A DNA stretch of 29,911 bases from positions 1 through 29,911 of the forward strand of contig JADBKA010000033.1 of NCBI GenBank assembly GCA_014896635.1, read 5' to 3'. The DNA comes from Ktedonobacteraceae bacterium. GTDB lineage: Bacteria; Chloroflexota; Ktedonobacteria; Ktedonobacterales; Ktedonobacteraceae. Shown here piece by piece: positions 1-8,909 of this stretch. The notes below the pieces were generated by a model that saw only the letters and a list, made by a program, of their open reading frames with translations, ran no database searches and had not been told where the DNA came from. The translations under genes and the position numbers were made by a program. The number at the start of each line of letters is the position of its first letter. The stretch's first letter is position 1.

Positions 1-1638
1 TATGACTTTGATCTGCCGCGTGCGCTAACCCCCGAAGATTTGCCGGAGATCGAGCGCCGGATGCAGCGTATCGTTGCGGCAAAATATCCCTTCCTGCGAG
101 ATCGCTGGCCGCGTGAGAAGGCTTTAGACTACTTTGGCAAAAAAGGGCAGGTCTACAAAGTCGAGATCATCGAGAACCTGCCGGATGCGGAAGTGGGGAT
201 ATACCGGCAGGGAAACTTTCTGGACCTGTGCCGGGGTCCGCATGTCGAGAACACGGGACAGATCGGCCCGTTCAAGCTGATGCGCGTGGCGGGCGCCTAC
301 TGGCGAGGAGATGAGCGTCGCCCGATGTTGCAGCGCATCTATGGCACGGCCTGGTTTACGCAGGAAGATCTCGACCAGTACCTCTGGCGACTGGAAGAGG
401 CGCAGAAGCGCGATCATCGCAAGCTTGGCCGCGAGCTGAAACTGTTTGTGATGAGCGATGAGCTACCTGCCGGCGTACCATTGTTTCTGCCGCATGGCGA
501 GATGCTGCGCCACCTGATGGAGAGCTATGTGCGCGAGACGCAGGAACGCTACGGCTATCAGCATGTCTGGACGTCGCATCTGGGGAAAGTACATCTCTAC
601 AAGACGTCGAAGCACTGGTATACGTATCGTGAGAACATGTTCCCGGTGATGAAGGGCGAGCAGGAGCTGACGGAAGATGATGCCTACATCCTCAAGCCGA
701 TGAACTGCCCACATCATTTCGTTCTCTACAAGTCGCAGATGCATAGTTATCGGGAACTGCCGGTACGCTATGCCGAGTTTGCCACGCTCTATCGCTACGA
801 GAAGGCCGGCACGCTGACGGGGCTGGCGCGTGTGCGCAGTGTGACGCAGGATGATGCCCATGTCTTTCTGCGTCCCGACCAGATCCAGGAAGAATTTGAT
901 CGGGCTGTGAATCTGATCCAGGAGGTCTTTGAGACGTACGGCCTGTCCGATTACTGGGTGCGCCTCTCGCTACGTGATCCTGAAAAGAAGGAAGAGTATG
1001 TCGGCGGGGATGAAGTCTGGGCAGCAGCCGAGGCGGCTCTGCGCCAGGCAGTTGAGAGCAAGGGCATGAAATATGAGGTCGGCATTGGCGAGGCAGCCTT
1101 CTACGGCCCGAAAGTGGACTTTATGGTGCGTGATGCGCTCGGACGCGAGTGGCAGTGCGCGACGATCCAGCTTGACTTTATCCATCCTGAAAATTTCGAG
1201 CTGGAATATATCGGCGAGGATGGGCAGCCACATCGCCCGGTGATCATTCACCGCGCGGTAACGGGTTCGACGGAGCGCTTCATGGCAATGCTGATCGAGC
1301 ACTACGCCGGCGCCTTCCCGGTCTGGCTCGCGCCTGTGCAGGCGGTAATCATTCCCATCGCCGACCGGCATGTGGAGTATGCCAGTGGAGTGCTGGAGGC
1401 TCTGAAGGCTGCCGGGCTGCGAGCTGAAATTGACGCGCGCGGCGAGCGCATGAATGCCAAGATCCGCGATGCTCAGTTGCAGAAGATTCCTTACATGCTG
1501 GTCGTTGGCGATAAAGAGGCAGCAGCCGGGGCAGTGGCCGTGCGCCTGCGCACGAACGAGAACCGGGGCGCGATGCCGCTCGCTCAGTTCATCGAACACA
1601 TCTCTCAGATCGTGAAAACGAAGAGCCGCGAATTGTAG
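1..1638 (+). CDS. thrS: Threonyl-tRNA synthetase, 5' end outside window
   Basis: Charges tRNA(Thr) with threonine in the cytosol. The frame is open from base 1 (YDFDLPRALTPEDLPEIE), so the gene runs in from the left; the TTG at 40 is an internal Leu codon and not the start. 545 residues are present. The N-terminal TGS domain and much of the editing domain are missing; the end of the editing domain is visible as DLCRGPHV. The class II catalytic core is complete: the zinc ligands are Cys in MNCPHH (codon 706), His in TQDDAHVF (codon 859) and His in motif 3 HRAVTGSTERF (codon 1249). The C-terminal anticodon-binding domain starts near PVWLAPVQ and ends normally. A hairpin follows the stop and the next gene is convergent. 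Confidence 0.97.
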   Translation, partial: YDFDLPRALTPEDLPEIERRMQRIVAAKYPFLRDRWPREKALDYFGKKGQVYKVEIIENLPDAEVGIYRQGNFLDLCRGPHVENTGQIGPFKLMRVAGAYWRGDERRPMLQRIYGTAWFTQEDLDQYLWRLEEAQKRDHRKLGRELKLFVMSDELPAGVPLFLPHGEMLRHLMESYVRETQERYGYQHVWTSHLGKVHLYKTSKHWYTYRENMFPVMKGEQELTEDDAYILKPMNCPHHFVLYKSQMHSYRELPVRYAEFATLYRYEKAGTLTGLARVRSVTQDDAHVFLRPDQIQEEFDRAVNLIQEVFETYGLSDYWVRLSLRDPEKKEEYVGGDEVWAAAEAALRQAVESKGMKYEVGIGEAAFYGPKVDFMVRDALGREWQCATIQLDFIHPENFELEYIGEDGQPHRPVIIHRAVTGSTERFMAMLIEHYAGAFPVWLAPVQAVIIPIADRHVEYASGVLEALKAAGLRAEIDARGERMNAKIRDAQLQKIPYMLVVGDKEAAAGAVAVRLRTNENRGAMPLAQFIEHISQIVKTKSREL

Positions 1639-1666
1639 CATTGTCAATTGTAATATGAGTAATTCA

Positions 1667-1710
1667 GGGGACACGCTCTTTCGAGAGAGAAAAAGCGTGT
1701 CTCCTTTCTG
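1667..1710 (+). terminator. Hairpin terminator after thrS
   Basis: Arms 1667-1677 (GGGGACACGCT) and 1694-1704 (AGCGTGTCTCC) pair over 11 bp with one G-T pair, around a 16-base loop. A short T-rich stretch (TTTCTGCTT) follows. It lies 29 bases after the thrS stop, between two convergent genes. The T-tract is weak, so efficiency is uncertain. Confidence 0.6.
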
Positions 1711-1740
1711 CTTGTCAGCAAAATATCTCTGCTGGCGTCT

Positions 1741-3144
1741 CTATTCCGCTTTCAATTGTTCAGCGCGTTCGTAGCATGCTGCGGCGTCTTCGCGCCGTCC
1801 GAGTATTTCAAAGACAGTGCCGCGATTAAACCAGGCGACGGGATCATTCGGGTTGAGAGAAATGGCCTGTCCATACATTTTAAGCGCCTCGGTATAGTTT
1901 TCGAGAGCGAATAGAGCATCTCCCAGAGCGAGCCAGAGTGAAGCCCGACCTGCGTCCAGTGCCAGTGCTTTCCTGTAGGCATATACCGCCTTCTCATAAT
2001 CATGCTTCTTAAAGGCATTATCTCCCTGTACCTCCCAATCTTGCATACTCATCTGCGCAAGAGAGGGAGAACTACTGGCAGGGACAGGGTTTGATGGTAT
2101 TCTCGCCGGTCGTTGTGGCGCTGACAACCCGGCTGGCCAGGAGGAACGTCTGTTCTGCGGAGCAGGTTGCGCGTCGCCGATACCGGGCAGGCTTTCGAGC
2201 TGGAAAACAAGCGCATCTGTAAATGTGGCAATGCTATCGAACCGCCTGCTCACCTGCTGTTGCAGAGCCTGTCGCAGTACCGGTAATATGTGCGTATATG
2301 CCCGCTCATGAAACAGGCGCTTGAGAATCTGATTACAAAGGACAGCGAACATGTATTGATCGCTGGCCGGGCTGCACGCATTCCAGAATGGAGTCAAATC
2401 GCCTGTATGCATACAACTCTGCACGATGGGAGAGAGTTCCGGCGCGAGGTAGGGAGAGGAGGGAGGAGAGAGGCGGGCCAGGCCGAAGTCAGCCAGCCAG
2501 AGGTGATCCTGAGCATCAATCAGGATATTGCCGGGGACAAGCGCGCCATGAACAAACCTGCTGGTGTGGATGGTAGACAGTGCCATGCCAATTTGCCCGA
2601 TAACGCTGGTCAATCGAAGAAGCTTTTGCCTGGCCGTATTGCCACCGGTTCCCCCATGTGTAAATTCATTTCTTTCTATTTCTGCCACGAAGTGTGAAAG
2701 CGAGCCGGGGATATACTGGCAGAGGGTCAGCAGATAGATTCTCTTTGATGTGAGAAAAGTCTCATCTATGGTGAGAGGAGATTCAAATCCTTCGGGACGC
2801 CAGTAGTTGCAACTGAAGGTGGGGAGCACTGTGTCATGGCGCAAGGACGCTATTGCACGCACTTCCCGCCGGGCAGATTCCCAGAGCATGAAGCTGGCAG
2901 GATTGGGGGGGAAGAGTTTGATCACAGCCTGTTGTCCCAGGCGCAGGTGTATTGCCAGATAGGCTTTTCCACTCCGTCCAGCTCCGAGCATGCTGTGAAT
3001 CTGATAGGTACCCAGGATGGCTCCCGCGACGAGTGTTTCGCAGACTGGACAAAGAATCGTTCCTACAGTGACGGCATGAGAGGGGTTGCCGAGGCAGAAA
3101 GCAACTCCCTCTTTTTGTATTCGCTGGTCTCTTCTCCTTTCCAT
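1741..3144 (-). CDS. Ser/Thr kinase-like protein (probable pseudokinase) with C-terminal TPR repeats
   Basis: 467 residues. A CPVC knuckle (32-35) precedes a protein-kinase fold at about 46-315: Gly loop LGAGRSGKAY, Lys76 in AVIK, Glu94, DFG 219-221, APE 234-236. The catalytic loop reads HGALVPGN (199-206) instead of HRDxKPxN, so the catalytic Asp and the following Lys are both absent. Phosphotransfer is therefore unlikely although ATP binding residues remain. A Pro/Ser-rich linker (322-364) leads to two to three TPR units (about 370-467) for protein-protein contacts. No membrane segment is seen. The start at 3144 has only a weak ribosome site (GAGAG); no better in-frame start was found. It lies 238 bases downstream of, and on the same strand as, the HAMP-like membrane protein gene, so the two may work together (inference). 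Confidence 0.85.
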   Translation of the reverse strand: MERRRDQRIQKEGVAFCLGNPSHAVTVGTILCPVCETLVAGAILGTYQIHSMLGAGRSGKAYLAIHLRLGQQAVIKLFPPNPASFMLWESARREVRAIASLRHDTVLPTFSCNYWRPEGFESPLTIDETFLTSKRIYLLTLCQYIPGSLSHFVAEIERNEFTHGGTGGNTARQKLLRLTSVIGQIGMALSTIHTSRFVHGALVPGNILIDAQDHLWLADFGLARLSPPSSPYLAPELSPIVQSCMHTGDLTPFWNACSPASDQYMFAVLCNQILKRLFHERAYTHILPVLRQALQQQVSRRFDSIATFTDALVFQLESLPGIGDAQPAPQNRRSSWPAGLSAPQRPARIPSNPVPASSSPSLAQMSMQDWEVQGDNAFKKHDYEKAVYAYRKALALDAGRASLWLALGDALFALENYTEALKMYGQAISLNPNDPVAWFNRGTVFEILGRREDAAACYERAEQLKAE

Positions 3145-3382
3145 CTCTCTGTCAGCCTTTTCTTCATCTATCTGGCCCGGCGGTTATTTTTCTTTCCCAT
3201 TGCTCTCTCTGTCAGAAAGGCTAATGCCCGTCTAGATCTTCTCCTGTTGCCGGCTATTGCCGGGTGCATCGTCAGATAGTTGCTTCTATCCAGCGGGGGA
3301 AGGAAAGCACCGGTGTTTCCCCTCTCCCGCCGGAGTCCAGGGCCAGCCTGTTTCTCAGCCGAAACGCTGAACATTGCTTGAC
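3145..3382. other. Spacer between the kinase-like and membrane protein genes
   Basis: 238 bases between two minus-strand genes. A small hairpin (TCAGC/GCTGA with a CGAAAC loop, near 3354-3370) lies just past the stop of the membrane protein gene and could be a weak terminator. No clear promoter or coding gene was recognised. Confidence 0.3.
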
Positions 3383-5551
3383 TTAACTTTGCTCAGGTGC
3401 GTGAGGAGGATCAAATTCTATTCTTGTTTTTCGCAAACTCTGGCTGGCTGGTCTGGAGAAAGATAGCTCAGAGCGAGGAGGGATCGAAGGTCGCGCTGTC
3501 TTCACCTGTGGTTGCTCCTGCTGTTCGTCCGATCCCGAAGATGATTCAGAAGAGATGAACCGCTCAGTGGATGCACGAGTCGTACCAGCCTGGGGAGATC
3601 GTGATGTGAATTGTGTGAGCAGACCTTTTTGTTGCTGGTCCAGCATATTGATGGTGCGGATTGCACCATCAAGTGTTATGCGTTCAGAGGAGGAGCTATC
3701 AAAGAGATGCGATTGCCTCAAATTAACCAGGGCGTCCTGTAGCCGCCGGGTCATGGCATTGATAGACTCCAGGGCACTGGCAGTGCGGTAGCGCTGATTC
3801 TCCAGAATACGCTGGGCATAGAAGACGGCCAGAAAAGCCGGGCGCAAGGGCGTGCGGCTCTGCGAGACGATCTGCTCCACCGGTATACTGACGGTGCCTT
3901 GACTGATCTGCTCGATGGCGTTTTGTAGAACCTTGCCTTCCCGCAAAATCTGCTGGTATTCCGAAGCTCGCTGAGCCAGCGAACTCAGGCGCTCAACCAT
4001 CAGGTTGAAGCTGATAGCGATTGGCAGAAGTGGACCGGAAACTGCGGGAGCGCGTGCCGAGAAATCGCCACGCGCAACGCGAGCGTGTGTCTCTTTGAGC
4101 ACTTCCACACCCTCTTCCAGCGCTCGTTTCTCCATCGCCTCACGGGCAGCTTCATCGGCTTCGCGTCGCGTCACCTGTAATTCGCGGCGCGAGATCACCA
4201 GTTCGCCGCGCATCTGCATCGTCAGGCGGTTATTCTCCATCAGCGTCAAGGCCTGGCGCACAACAACGATCAGGAACAGCGCCAGTGCAATCACATCTGC
4301 CTGGATGAGGACAGACGGCCCGCCCATAGAAGGAACTGCGATCAGTAAGATTGCGCAGGTAAAAAGCGCAAGTATAAAAGGAGCAATAGCCTGAGCGGTC
4401 AGGCTGATCTGGGAGATATGACCTGTCACCAGGCTCTGGGAAAGGCCAGAGATGGCATTGCTGGCGCGCATCTCCTGCTCCTGTACGCGTGCCACGCTGC
4501 GTGGATGCTCGATTGCCGCCAGGCCAATAAACTGCATGCTCAACGGCCAGAGAACGTCTTGCAAGGTACCGGTGTTAAAACCGGAAGGCGAGAGCGAGAA
4601 GTAGCCCAGCAGGCTGTCCGTGATCGCCAGGAAAAAGAGTCCCAGGCACAGGCGCAGGAAGACTGGCTGCTGTTCACGATGCGCCAGTGGACTGGCCATC
4701 AAAAATGCGCCGACTGCAACCAGGAATAAGTCGCCAGTAGGAAAGTAAATGGAAAGAAAAGCAGCACCGGGACTCGGTGCCTGAGCGAGTCCAGCTATTG
4801 CCGGGCGCAGCACGAAAAACCAGGAGAGGGCGAGAGCTGCACCAAGCACAGCAAGCGCGTCCAGCAGCAGGCGTGTTCGCCCAACGGCTGCACGGCCACG
4901 ACGTGTAAGCAGGAGCGTCCCCGCCAGAAAGAAGGGATACGAGCCGACGAAACCGATGTCATAGAGGCCCGGAAAGGGAACCTGAGCAGAAGGCATGCGC
5001 ACATCGTAGCTCGTCCAGATCAACTGTCCAGTCGAGTACAAAGCAATAGCAATGGAGAGGAGAAGCCAGGCAGTATAGGCGCGCCTGGCATTCTGTACCT
5101 CGCACGTATCGTCGTAACTCACTGCGCGAGTGTTGCTCTCTTCCATCTGTCTTAATGTACGTTCTACCTGTGTAGAAGCTCTTCGCAGACGTAAAATAAT
5201 GCGTATGCAGAAAAAGAGACCGATAGCTTCTCCGGCATACTGTAAAATGTCAGAGATGCTCTTCAAGAGAAAACTCTGGCCAGGGGCATGTCCCGCCAGG
5301 TTCATGACGATCAGAAAAAGCGCAAAGGCGCCTGTGAAGCCAGCGACGATCCACCCGCCAGAACGCTCTAAGAGCGGGTCGCGTGCTAATGCCTCGCCAT
5401 GAAATGGAAGCTTTGCCGGGACACCTGTTCCTGCCGCATTCCTCTCCTGCGATAGATCGGATGGGAAAGGCACACCAGCATTTGTCCTCGCCGGATGAGG
5501 GAAAAATAGTTCAGCCTGATCAGAAACGTTTGACGAATCATGAAATAGCAT
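3383..5551 (-). CDS. Multi-pass membrane protein with cytoplasmic HAMP-like region, function unknown
   Basis: 722 residues. A polar N-terminus (1-60) is followed by about ten hydrophobic helices, with clusters near 64-87, 94-123, 158-182, 196-218, 227-248, 267-287, 297-320, 334-350, 387-405 and 413-436. A charged, coiled-coil-like stretch and a HAMP-like segment follow (about 478-535; ARVARGDFSARAP and FNLMVERL are typical). The last 190 residues are helical, then Ser/Pro-rich, with no kinase, cyclase or chemotaxis output domain. The architecture suggests a membrane sensor or scaffold whose output is another protein; the downstream pseudokinase-TPR gene on the same strand is the obvious candidate partner (inference). 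The ATG at 5551 is preceded by AGGAG at good spacing. Confidence 0.75.
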   Translation of the reverse strand: MLFHDSSNVSDQAELFFPHPARTNAGVPFPSDLSQERNAAGTGVPAKLPFHGEALARDPLLERSGGWIVAGFTGAFALFLIVMNLAGHAPGQSFLLKSISDILQYAGEAIGLFFCIRIILRLRRASTQVERTLRQMEESNTRAVSYDDTCEVQNARRAYTAWLLLSIAIALYSTGQLIWTSYDVRMPSAQVPFPGLYDIGFVGSYPFFLAGTLLLTRRGRAAVGRTRLLLDALAVLGAALALSWFFVLRPAIAGLAQAPSPGAAFLSIYFPTGDLFLVAVGAFLMASPLAHREQQPVFLRLCLGLFFLAITDSLLGYFSLSPSGFNTGTLQDVLWPLSMQFIGLAAIEHPRSVARVQEQEMRASNAISGLSQSLVTGHISQISLTAQAIAPFILALFTCAILLIAVPSMGGPSVLIQADVIALALFLIVVVRQALTLMENNRLTMQMRGELVISRRELQVTRREADEAAREAMEKRALEEGVEVLKETHARVARGDFSARAPAVSGPLLPIAISFNLMVERLSSLAQRASEYQQILREGKVLQNAIEQISQGTVSIPVEQIVSQSRTPLRPAFLAVFYAQRILENQRYRTASALESINAMTRRLQDALVNLRQSHLFDSSSSERITLDGAIRTINMLDQQQKGLLTQFTSRSPQAGTTRASTERFISSESSSGSDEQQEQPQVKTARPSIPPRSELSFSRPASQSLRKTRIEFDPPHAPEQS

Positions 5552-5921
5552 ACTCTTCTGCTCCTATGGGTTGGAAGGAGAGGGATTGCCTTTTCCCTCC
5601 TGCGACTGACCTGGGCAAGCGTTTGGTTTCCCGCTTTACGAGATGGGAAAGTCTCTCTTTTCTCTCTTCTTCTCAATCACCTTATGCTGGAATCTGAAAT
5701 AGTCCCGCTCTCTAATTCAATAGTGGCTTACTGCAGAAACAAAATTAGTATAATGTAAACCATTAGTAATAAGCAAGAAAAATTATAGTAATTCAGACCC
5801 ATCAGGGAAGTATCCGTACCAGTACACTTACTACTTTGTTGTATACTATTGTGATATCTTTCTCAGATGCCCGGCCAGACCTATTGAACCTATTGAACCT
5901 GTTGGACTTATTATCAAGCAA
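5552..5921. other. Divergent intergenic region
   Basis: 370 bases between the minus-strand membrane protein gene and plus-strand ecfT. The section 5690-5850 is AT-rich with several -10-like elements. A 9-base unit CTATTGAAC occurs twice in tandem (5881-5898), followed by a related copy CTGTTGGAC (5899-5907), between the likely ecfT promoter area and its ribosome site. No convincing gene was seen here. Confidence 0.45.
5747..5776 (-). promoter_or_regulatory. Probable promoter of the HAMP-like membrane protein gene
   Basis: On the minus strand TTGCTT (5771-5776) and TATACT (5747-5752) are separated by 18 bases, in an AT-rich divergent intergenic region. The start codon at 5551 would be about 190 bases downstream. 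A plus-strand TATAAT overlaps at 5749-5754, so the direction is not certain. Confidence 0.4.
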
Positions 5922-5923
5922 AT

Positions 5924-5929
5924 GGAGGT
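5924..5929 (+). promoter_or_regulatory. Strong ribosome binding site that decides the ecfT start
   Basis: GGAGGT lies 10 bases before the in-frame GTG at 5940. The upstream ATG at 5922 overlaps this site and has no Shine-Dalgarno sequence of its own, so GTG 5940 is the better start. Confidence 0.65.
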
Positions 5930-5939
5930 ATCTGTACTA

Positions 5940-7085
5940 GTGAATAGGAAAATAGTCCTTGAAGACGAGATATTTTTGCAGCCGCCGCAAGGCAAACGAT
6001 ATGTTCGTTCTTTTCTCTTTTCGCGGCGGATTGATGCTCCATTTGCTGCCGTGCATCTCATCCCGCGCACATTGTTGGTTTTATGTCTGTCCGGCCTGCA
6101 ACTGCGCACCATTGATGCGGCCCACCCGGACATTGCTGGCGCGGCTCTTTTATGGTGTGTATCCATACTTGTATTCCTGGCCAGCGGGATGTATGCACGG
6201 GTTGCACGACTCTATTTTCTGTTGACGCTGCCTTCTCTGTTCAGTCTCTTTACCACCTGGTTGCTATTTAATCCCGTTGCCGGTAAGGTAACACTGCTCA
6301 CGCTCCCGCTCTATTCGGGTCGTCTGCCGGTCGGGATAACGCTGTGGGGCATCGTCTGGGTAGGAATTGTGGTCGCCTATTTTCTCTGGACGCGCAAGCT
6401 CTTGACAGGTATCCTGGTGGGGGCAGTGCTTGCGTTCGTCATCGCGCACCTGCCCTGGCGGCTTGAATGGATTGTGGCGCAGATTCCGCTCTTTCACCCG
6501 CTGACCGTCACGATCAGTGATCGTGGTCTGCTGGTCGCGGTGACAAAAGTCATTGGCTACTCCGGTATGGTGCTTATTACCATCGCGCTCGTGGTGAGCA
6601 GCCGTGACGTTGAGTTGATCGGCGCGCTGCGTCAATTGCGCATTCCGCAGCCTGTTGTCTTCTTCGTGAGCACGGTTTTCCGCTCGCTCGACCTGGCGCT
6701 CTCCGATTATGACACCATTCGCCAGGCGCAACTGGCGCGCGCGATCAACGCACGGCCACGCAGCTTTTTAAAGCGCCTGCGCGATCTGGGGAGCATTGCT
6801 GTGCCGATGGTCGCCATGATGATTCGCCGTTCTGGAGAGATTGGCGATGCGCTGCTGGCGCGTGGATATCGCCTGAGCAAAGAAAGCACCGACTTTTATG
6901 AAACCAGGCCGCTGCGCCTGCTCGACTGGGCTGTGCTCGTTGTGAGCCTCGCGTTACTCTACCCGACCTTTGGACCACGCTTCGATGTGACCGGACTGCT
7001 TCAGCAGTGGTTTACACTGGCGAATGATGGACACGTTCTGCCTGTCCAACTTCTACAATGGGGGATAGCATGCCTCACGCTATAA
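5940..7085 (+). CDS. ecfT: ECF transporter transmembrane component EcfT
   Basis: The membrane scaffold of an energy-coupling-factor vitamin/metal importer; it links the substrate-binding S component to the ATPases. About 381 residues from GTG 5940 (387 from ATG 5922). The N-terminal half holds hydrophobic helices (about 45-110, 120-175). The C-terminal cytoplasmic part has the two coupling-helix signatures of the family, LARAINAR (about 271-278, counted from ATG 5922) and LLARGYRLS (about 311-319), which dock on the ATPases. The stop overlaps the start of the ATPase gene (16 bases from ATG 7070), so translation is probably coupled. The substrate is unknown because no intact S component is adjacent. 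Confidence 0.9.
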   Translation: MNRKIVLEDEIFLQPPQGKRYVRSFLFSRRIDAPFAAVHLIPRTLLVLCLSGLQLRTIDAAHPDIAGAALLWCVSILVFLASGMYARVARLYFLLTLPSLFSLFTTWLLFNPVAGKVTLLTLPLYSGRLPVGITLWGIVWVGIVVAYFLWTRKLLTGILVGAVLAFVIAHLPWRLEWIVAQIPLFHPLTVTISDRGLLVAVTKVIGYSGMVLITIALVVSSRDVELIGALRQLRIPQPVVFFVSTVFRSLDLALSDYDTIRQAQLARAINARPRSFLKRLRDLGSIAVPMVAMMIRRSGEIGDALLARGYRLSKESTDFYETRPLRLLDWAVLVVSLALLYPTFGPRFDVTGLLQQWFTLANDGHVLPVQLLQWGIACLTL

Positions 7086-8854
7086 TGCTCAATGGCCTCT
7101 GGTGGCGTTACCCAACCTATAGTGAGAAGGTTCCCCCCTGGATACTGCGCGATATCAATTTGCAGGTGGAGCAGGGGGAGTGCTTTGGCATCACCGGGCC
7201 AAGCGGGGCCGGCAAGACCACGCTCTGTCGCACGATCATCGGTATTCTTCCCGCCAGCGCCCGTCTGACCGCTGAGCAGTTGTCGCAGCACTTTCGCGGG
7301 AGCGTCTCAATCCTGGGCAAACCTGTGACCGAACAGACGGCGAGCAGCAATCAGATTGGCCTGGTACTGCAAGATCCCGAAAACCAGTTCTTGCGTATGA
7401 GTTTGCTCCACGAACTGGCCTTCGGTCTCCAGATCCAGCATATCCCCCATCATGAGATCATCCAGCGCGTCTCCGAAGCACTGCGCCTGGTTGGATTAGA
7501 GCACCTCTGGCATGGTGCGGCCTATCTGCATCCAGCCGAGTTGTCCGGCGGGCAGAAGCAGCGCGTTGCTATCGCGGCTTTTTTAGCCAGGCGTCCCCAG
7601 GTGCTGCTCCTTGACGAGCCGACGAGCGACCTTGATCCTGTCGGGAAATACGAGGTAATCGAGACTATTGCGCGTCTGCGCCGCGACACGCGCATGACAG
7701 TGGTTCTGGTAGAGCAGGACCCGGCCATCCTCTCGGCTTTCTGTGATCGTATTGCGCTGCTCTATGAGGGACGCATCAAACTGGTGGCTCCCCCGCAGGA
7801 GTTTTATGCGCAGCGCCGTCTGCTGGAGCGGTGTGGCGCATCCGCCGGTGAACTCGCGCGCATCTCCTGGCACACCGGTCTTACTTTTGAGTCGCGTCCA
7901 CCGCTGACCTTCGATGAGGCCGAGCAGGCATTTGCGCCGGCCCTGGCACAAAAAATCCCGGCGGAACCGGCGCTTGCGGCACTGCCACAACAGCAGGTAA
8001 CACCTTCGACTGATCCCATCGTCGAGGCTGAAGATGTATGGTATGCCTACGATGACGGCACGCTAGCCCTGCGAGGAGTCAACCTGACGCTCTTTCGCGG
8101 TGAAATGCTGGCGCTGCTTGGACCCAATGGCAGTGGCAAAACCACGTTTGCAAAAATCCTGGCTGGTATCTACCGTGCCTCACGCGGGCGTGTGCAGGTA
8201 CTGGGACACAATGTTCTTGAGCGACGCGCACGCAAACGCCTGCCCGGCCTGGTTGGCTATGTCTTCCAGAATCCCGACCATCAGATTTTCAGTCGCTCAG
8301 TGAGTAGCGAGATCGACTACGGCCTCAAGAATCTGGGTATCTCCGCCCCGCGCCGGCGTGAAATCGTCCAGGAGACACTTTCCGCTGTCGATCTCGCCCA
8401 CATCGCTGACGAAGATCCCCTCTTCCTCAGTAAAGGACAGCGCCAGCGCCTGGCCGTTGCGGCGGTACTGGCAATGGGACCGGAGATCCTGATTGTCGAT
8501 GAACCAACAACCGGCCAGGATTATCGCTCCGTGACGGCGATCATGCATCTGCTGCGCAAGTTGCAGGAGCAGGGAAAAACGATCATTATTATCACCCACG
8601 ATATGACGCTGGTAGCGGAGTATTGCCAGCGGGTCGTCGCTTTCCGCGATGGCACCCTTGCTTTCACAGGAACACCCGCCCAACTCTTTGGGAAAAGCGA
8701 ATCGCTCGCTCGCACAGGGTTGCAGCCACCGGCGGCGGCAGCTCTTGCAAACAGATTGCGCAAACACTATCCTCACCTGCCACCGTTGCTGACCGTCGAA
8801 CAGTGGCGTGAGTTGCTCGCTTCGCGCGATCTGGAGGCGTCTGAAGCTGAGTAG
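7070..8854 (+). CDS. ecfA: Single-chain ECF ATPase (EcfA-EcfA' fusion)
   Basis: Two ABC ATPase domains in one chain of 594 residues (numbering below from the alternative ATG 7058, which adds 4). Domain 1: Walker A GPSGAGKT 47-54, Q105, signature LSGGQ 162-166, Walker B LLLDE 183-187; the switch position reads VEQD (Gln220) where His is usual. Domain 2: Walker A GPNGSGKT 355-362, Q404, signature LSKGQ 457-461, Asp481-Glu482, and a normal switch His514 in ITHD. The two halves match the EcfA and EcfA' pair. A loop rich in Ala/Pro (about 290-320) joins them. ATG 7070 has GGGGGA five bases upstream and is preferred. A hairpin terminator follows the gene. Confidence 0.93.
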   Translation: MPHAIMLNGLWWRYPTYSEKVPPWILRDINLQVEQGECFGITGPSGAGKTTLCRTIIGILPASARLTAEQLSQHFRGSVSILGKPVTEQTASSNQIGLVLQDPENQFLRMSLLHELAFGLQIQHIPHHEIIQRVSEALRLVGLEHLWHGAAYLHPAELSGGQKQRVAIAAFLARRPQVLLLDEPTSDLDPVGKYEVIETIARLRRDTRMTVVLVEQDPAILSAFCDRIALLYEGRIKLVAPPQEFYAQRRLLERCGASAGELARISWHTGLTFESRPPLTFDEAEQAFAPALAQKIPAEPALAALPQQQVTPSTDPIVEAEDVWYAYDDGTLALRGVNLTLFRGEMLALLGPNGSGKTTFAKILAGIYRASRGRVQVLGHNVLERRARKRLPGLVGYVFQNPDHQIFSRSVSSEIDYGLKNLGISAPRRREIVQETLSAVDLAHIADEDPLFLSKGQRQRLAVAAVLAMGPEILIVDEPTTGQDYRSVTAIMHLLRKLQEQGKTIIIITHDMTLVAEYCQRVVAFRDGTLAFTGTPAQLFGKSESLARTGLQPPAAAALANRLRKHYPHLPPLLTVEQWRELLASRDLEASEAE

Positions 8855-8857
8855 CAG

Positions 8858-8896
8858 AACAGGGGGCCGGAGGACATTGTTCCTCTGGACCCCGTT
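8858..8896 (+). terminator. Hairpin terminator after the ECF ATPase gene
   Basis: Arms 8858-8874 and 8881-8896 form a stem of about 15 bp with one mismatch and one bulge around a six-base loop (CATTGT). CTTTTT follows at 8906. It lies four bases after the stop codon and just before the convergent membrane-protein fragment. Confidence 0.65.
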
Positions 8897-8909
8897 CACT
8901 CTTCGCTTT

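Noticed and set aside
40..42. TTG as the start of thrS
   Set aside because: The frame is open to base 1 and upstream residues (YDFDLPRALTPED) belong to the ThrRS family, so the codon is internal.
3168..3374. 68-codon minus-strand frame between two genes
   Set aside because: No ribosome site and an Arg-rich, low-information translation; treated as spacer.
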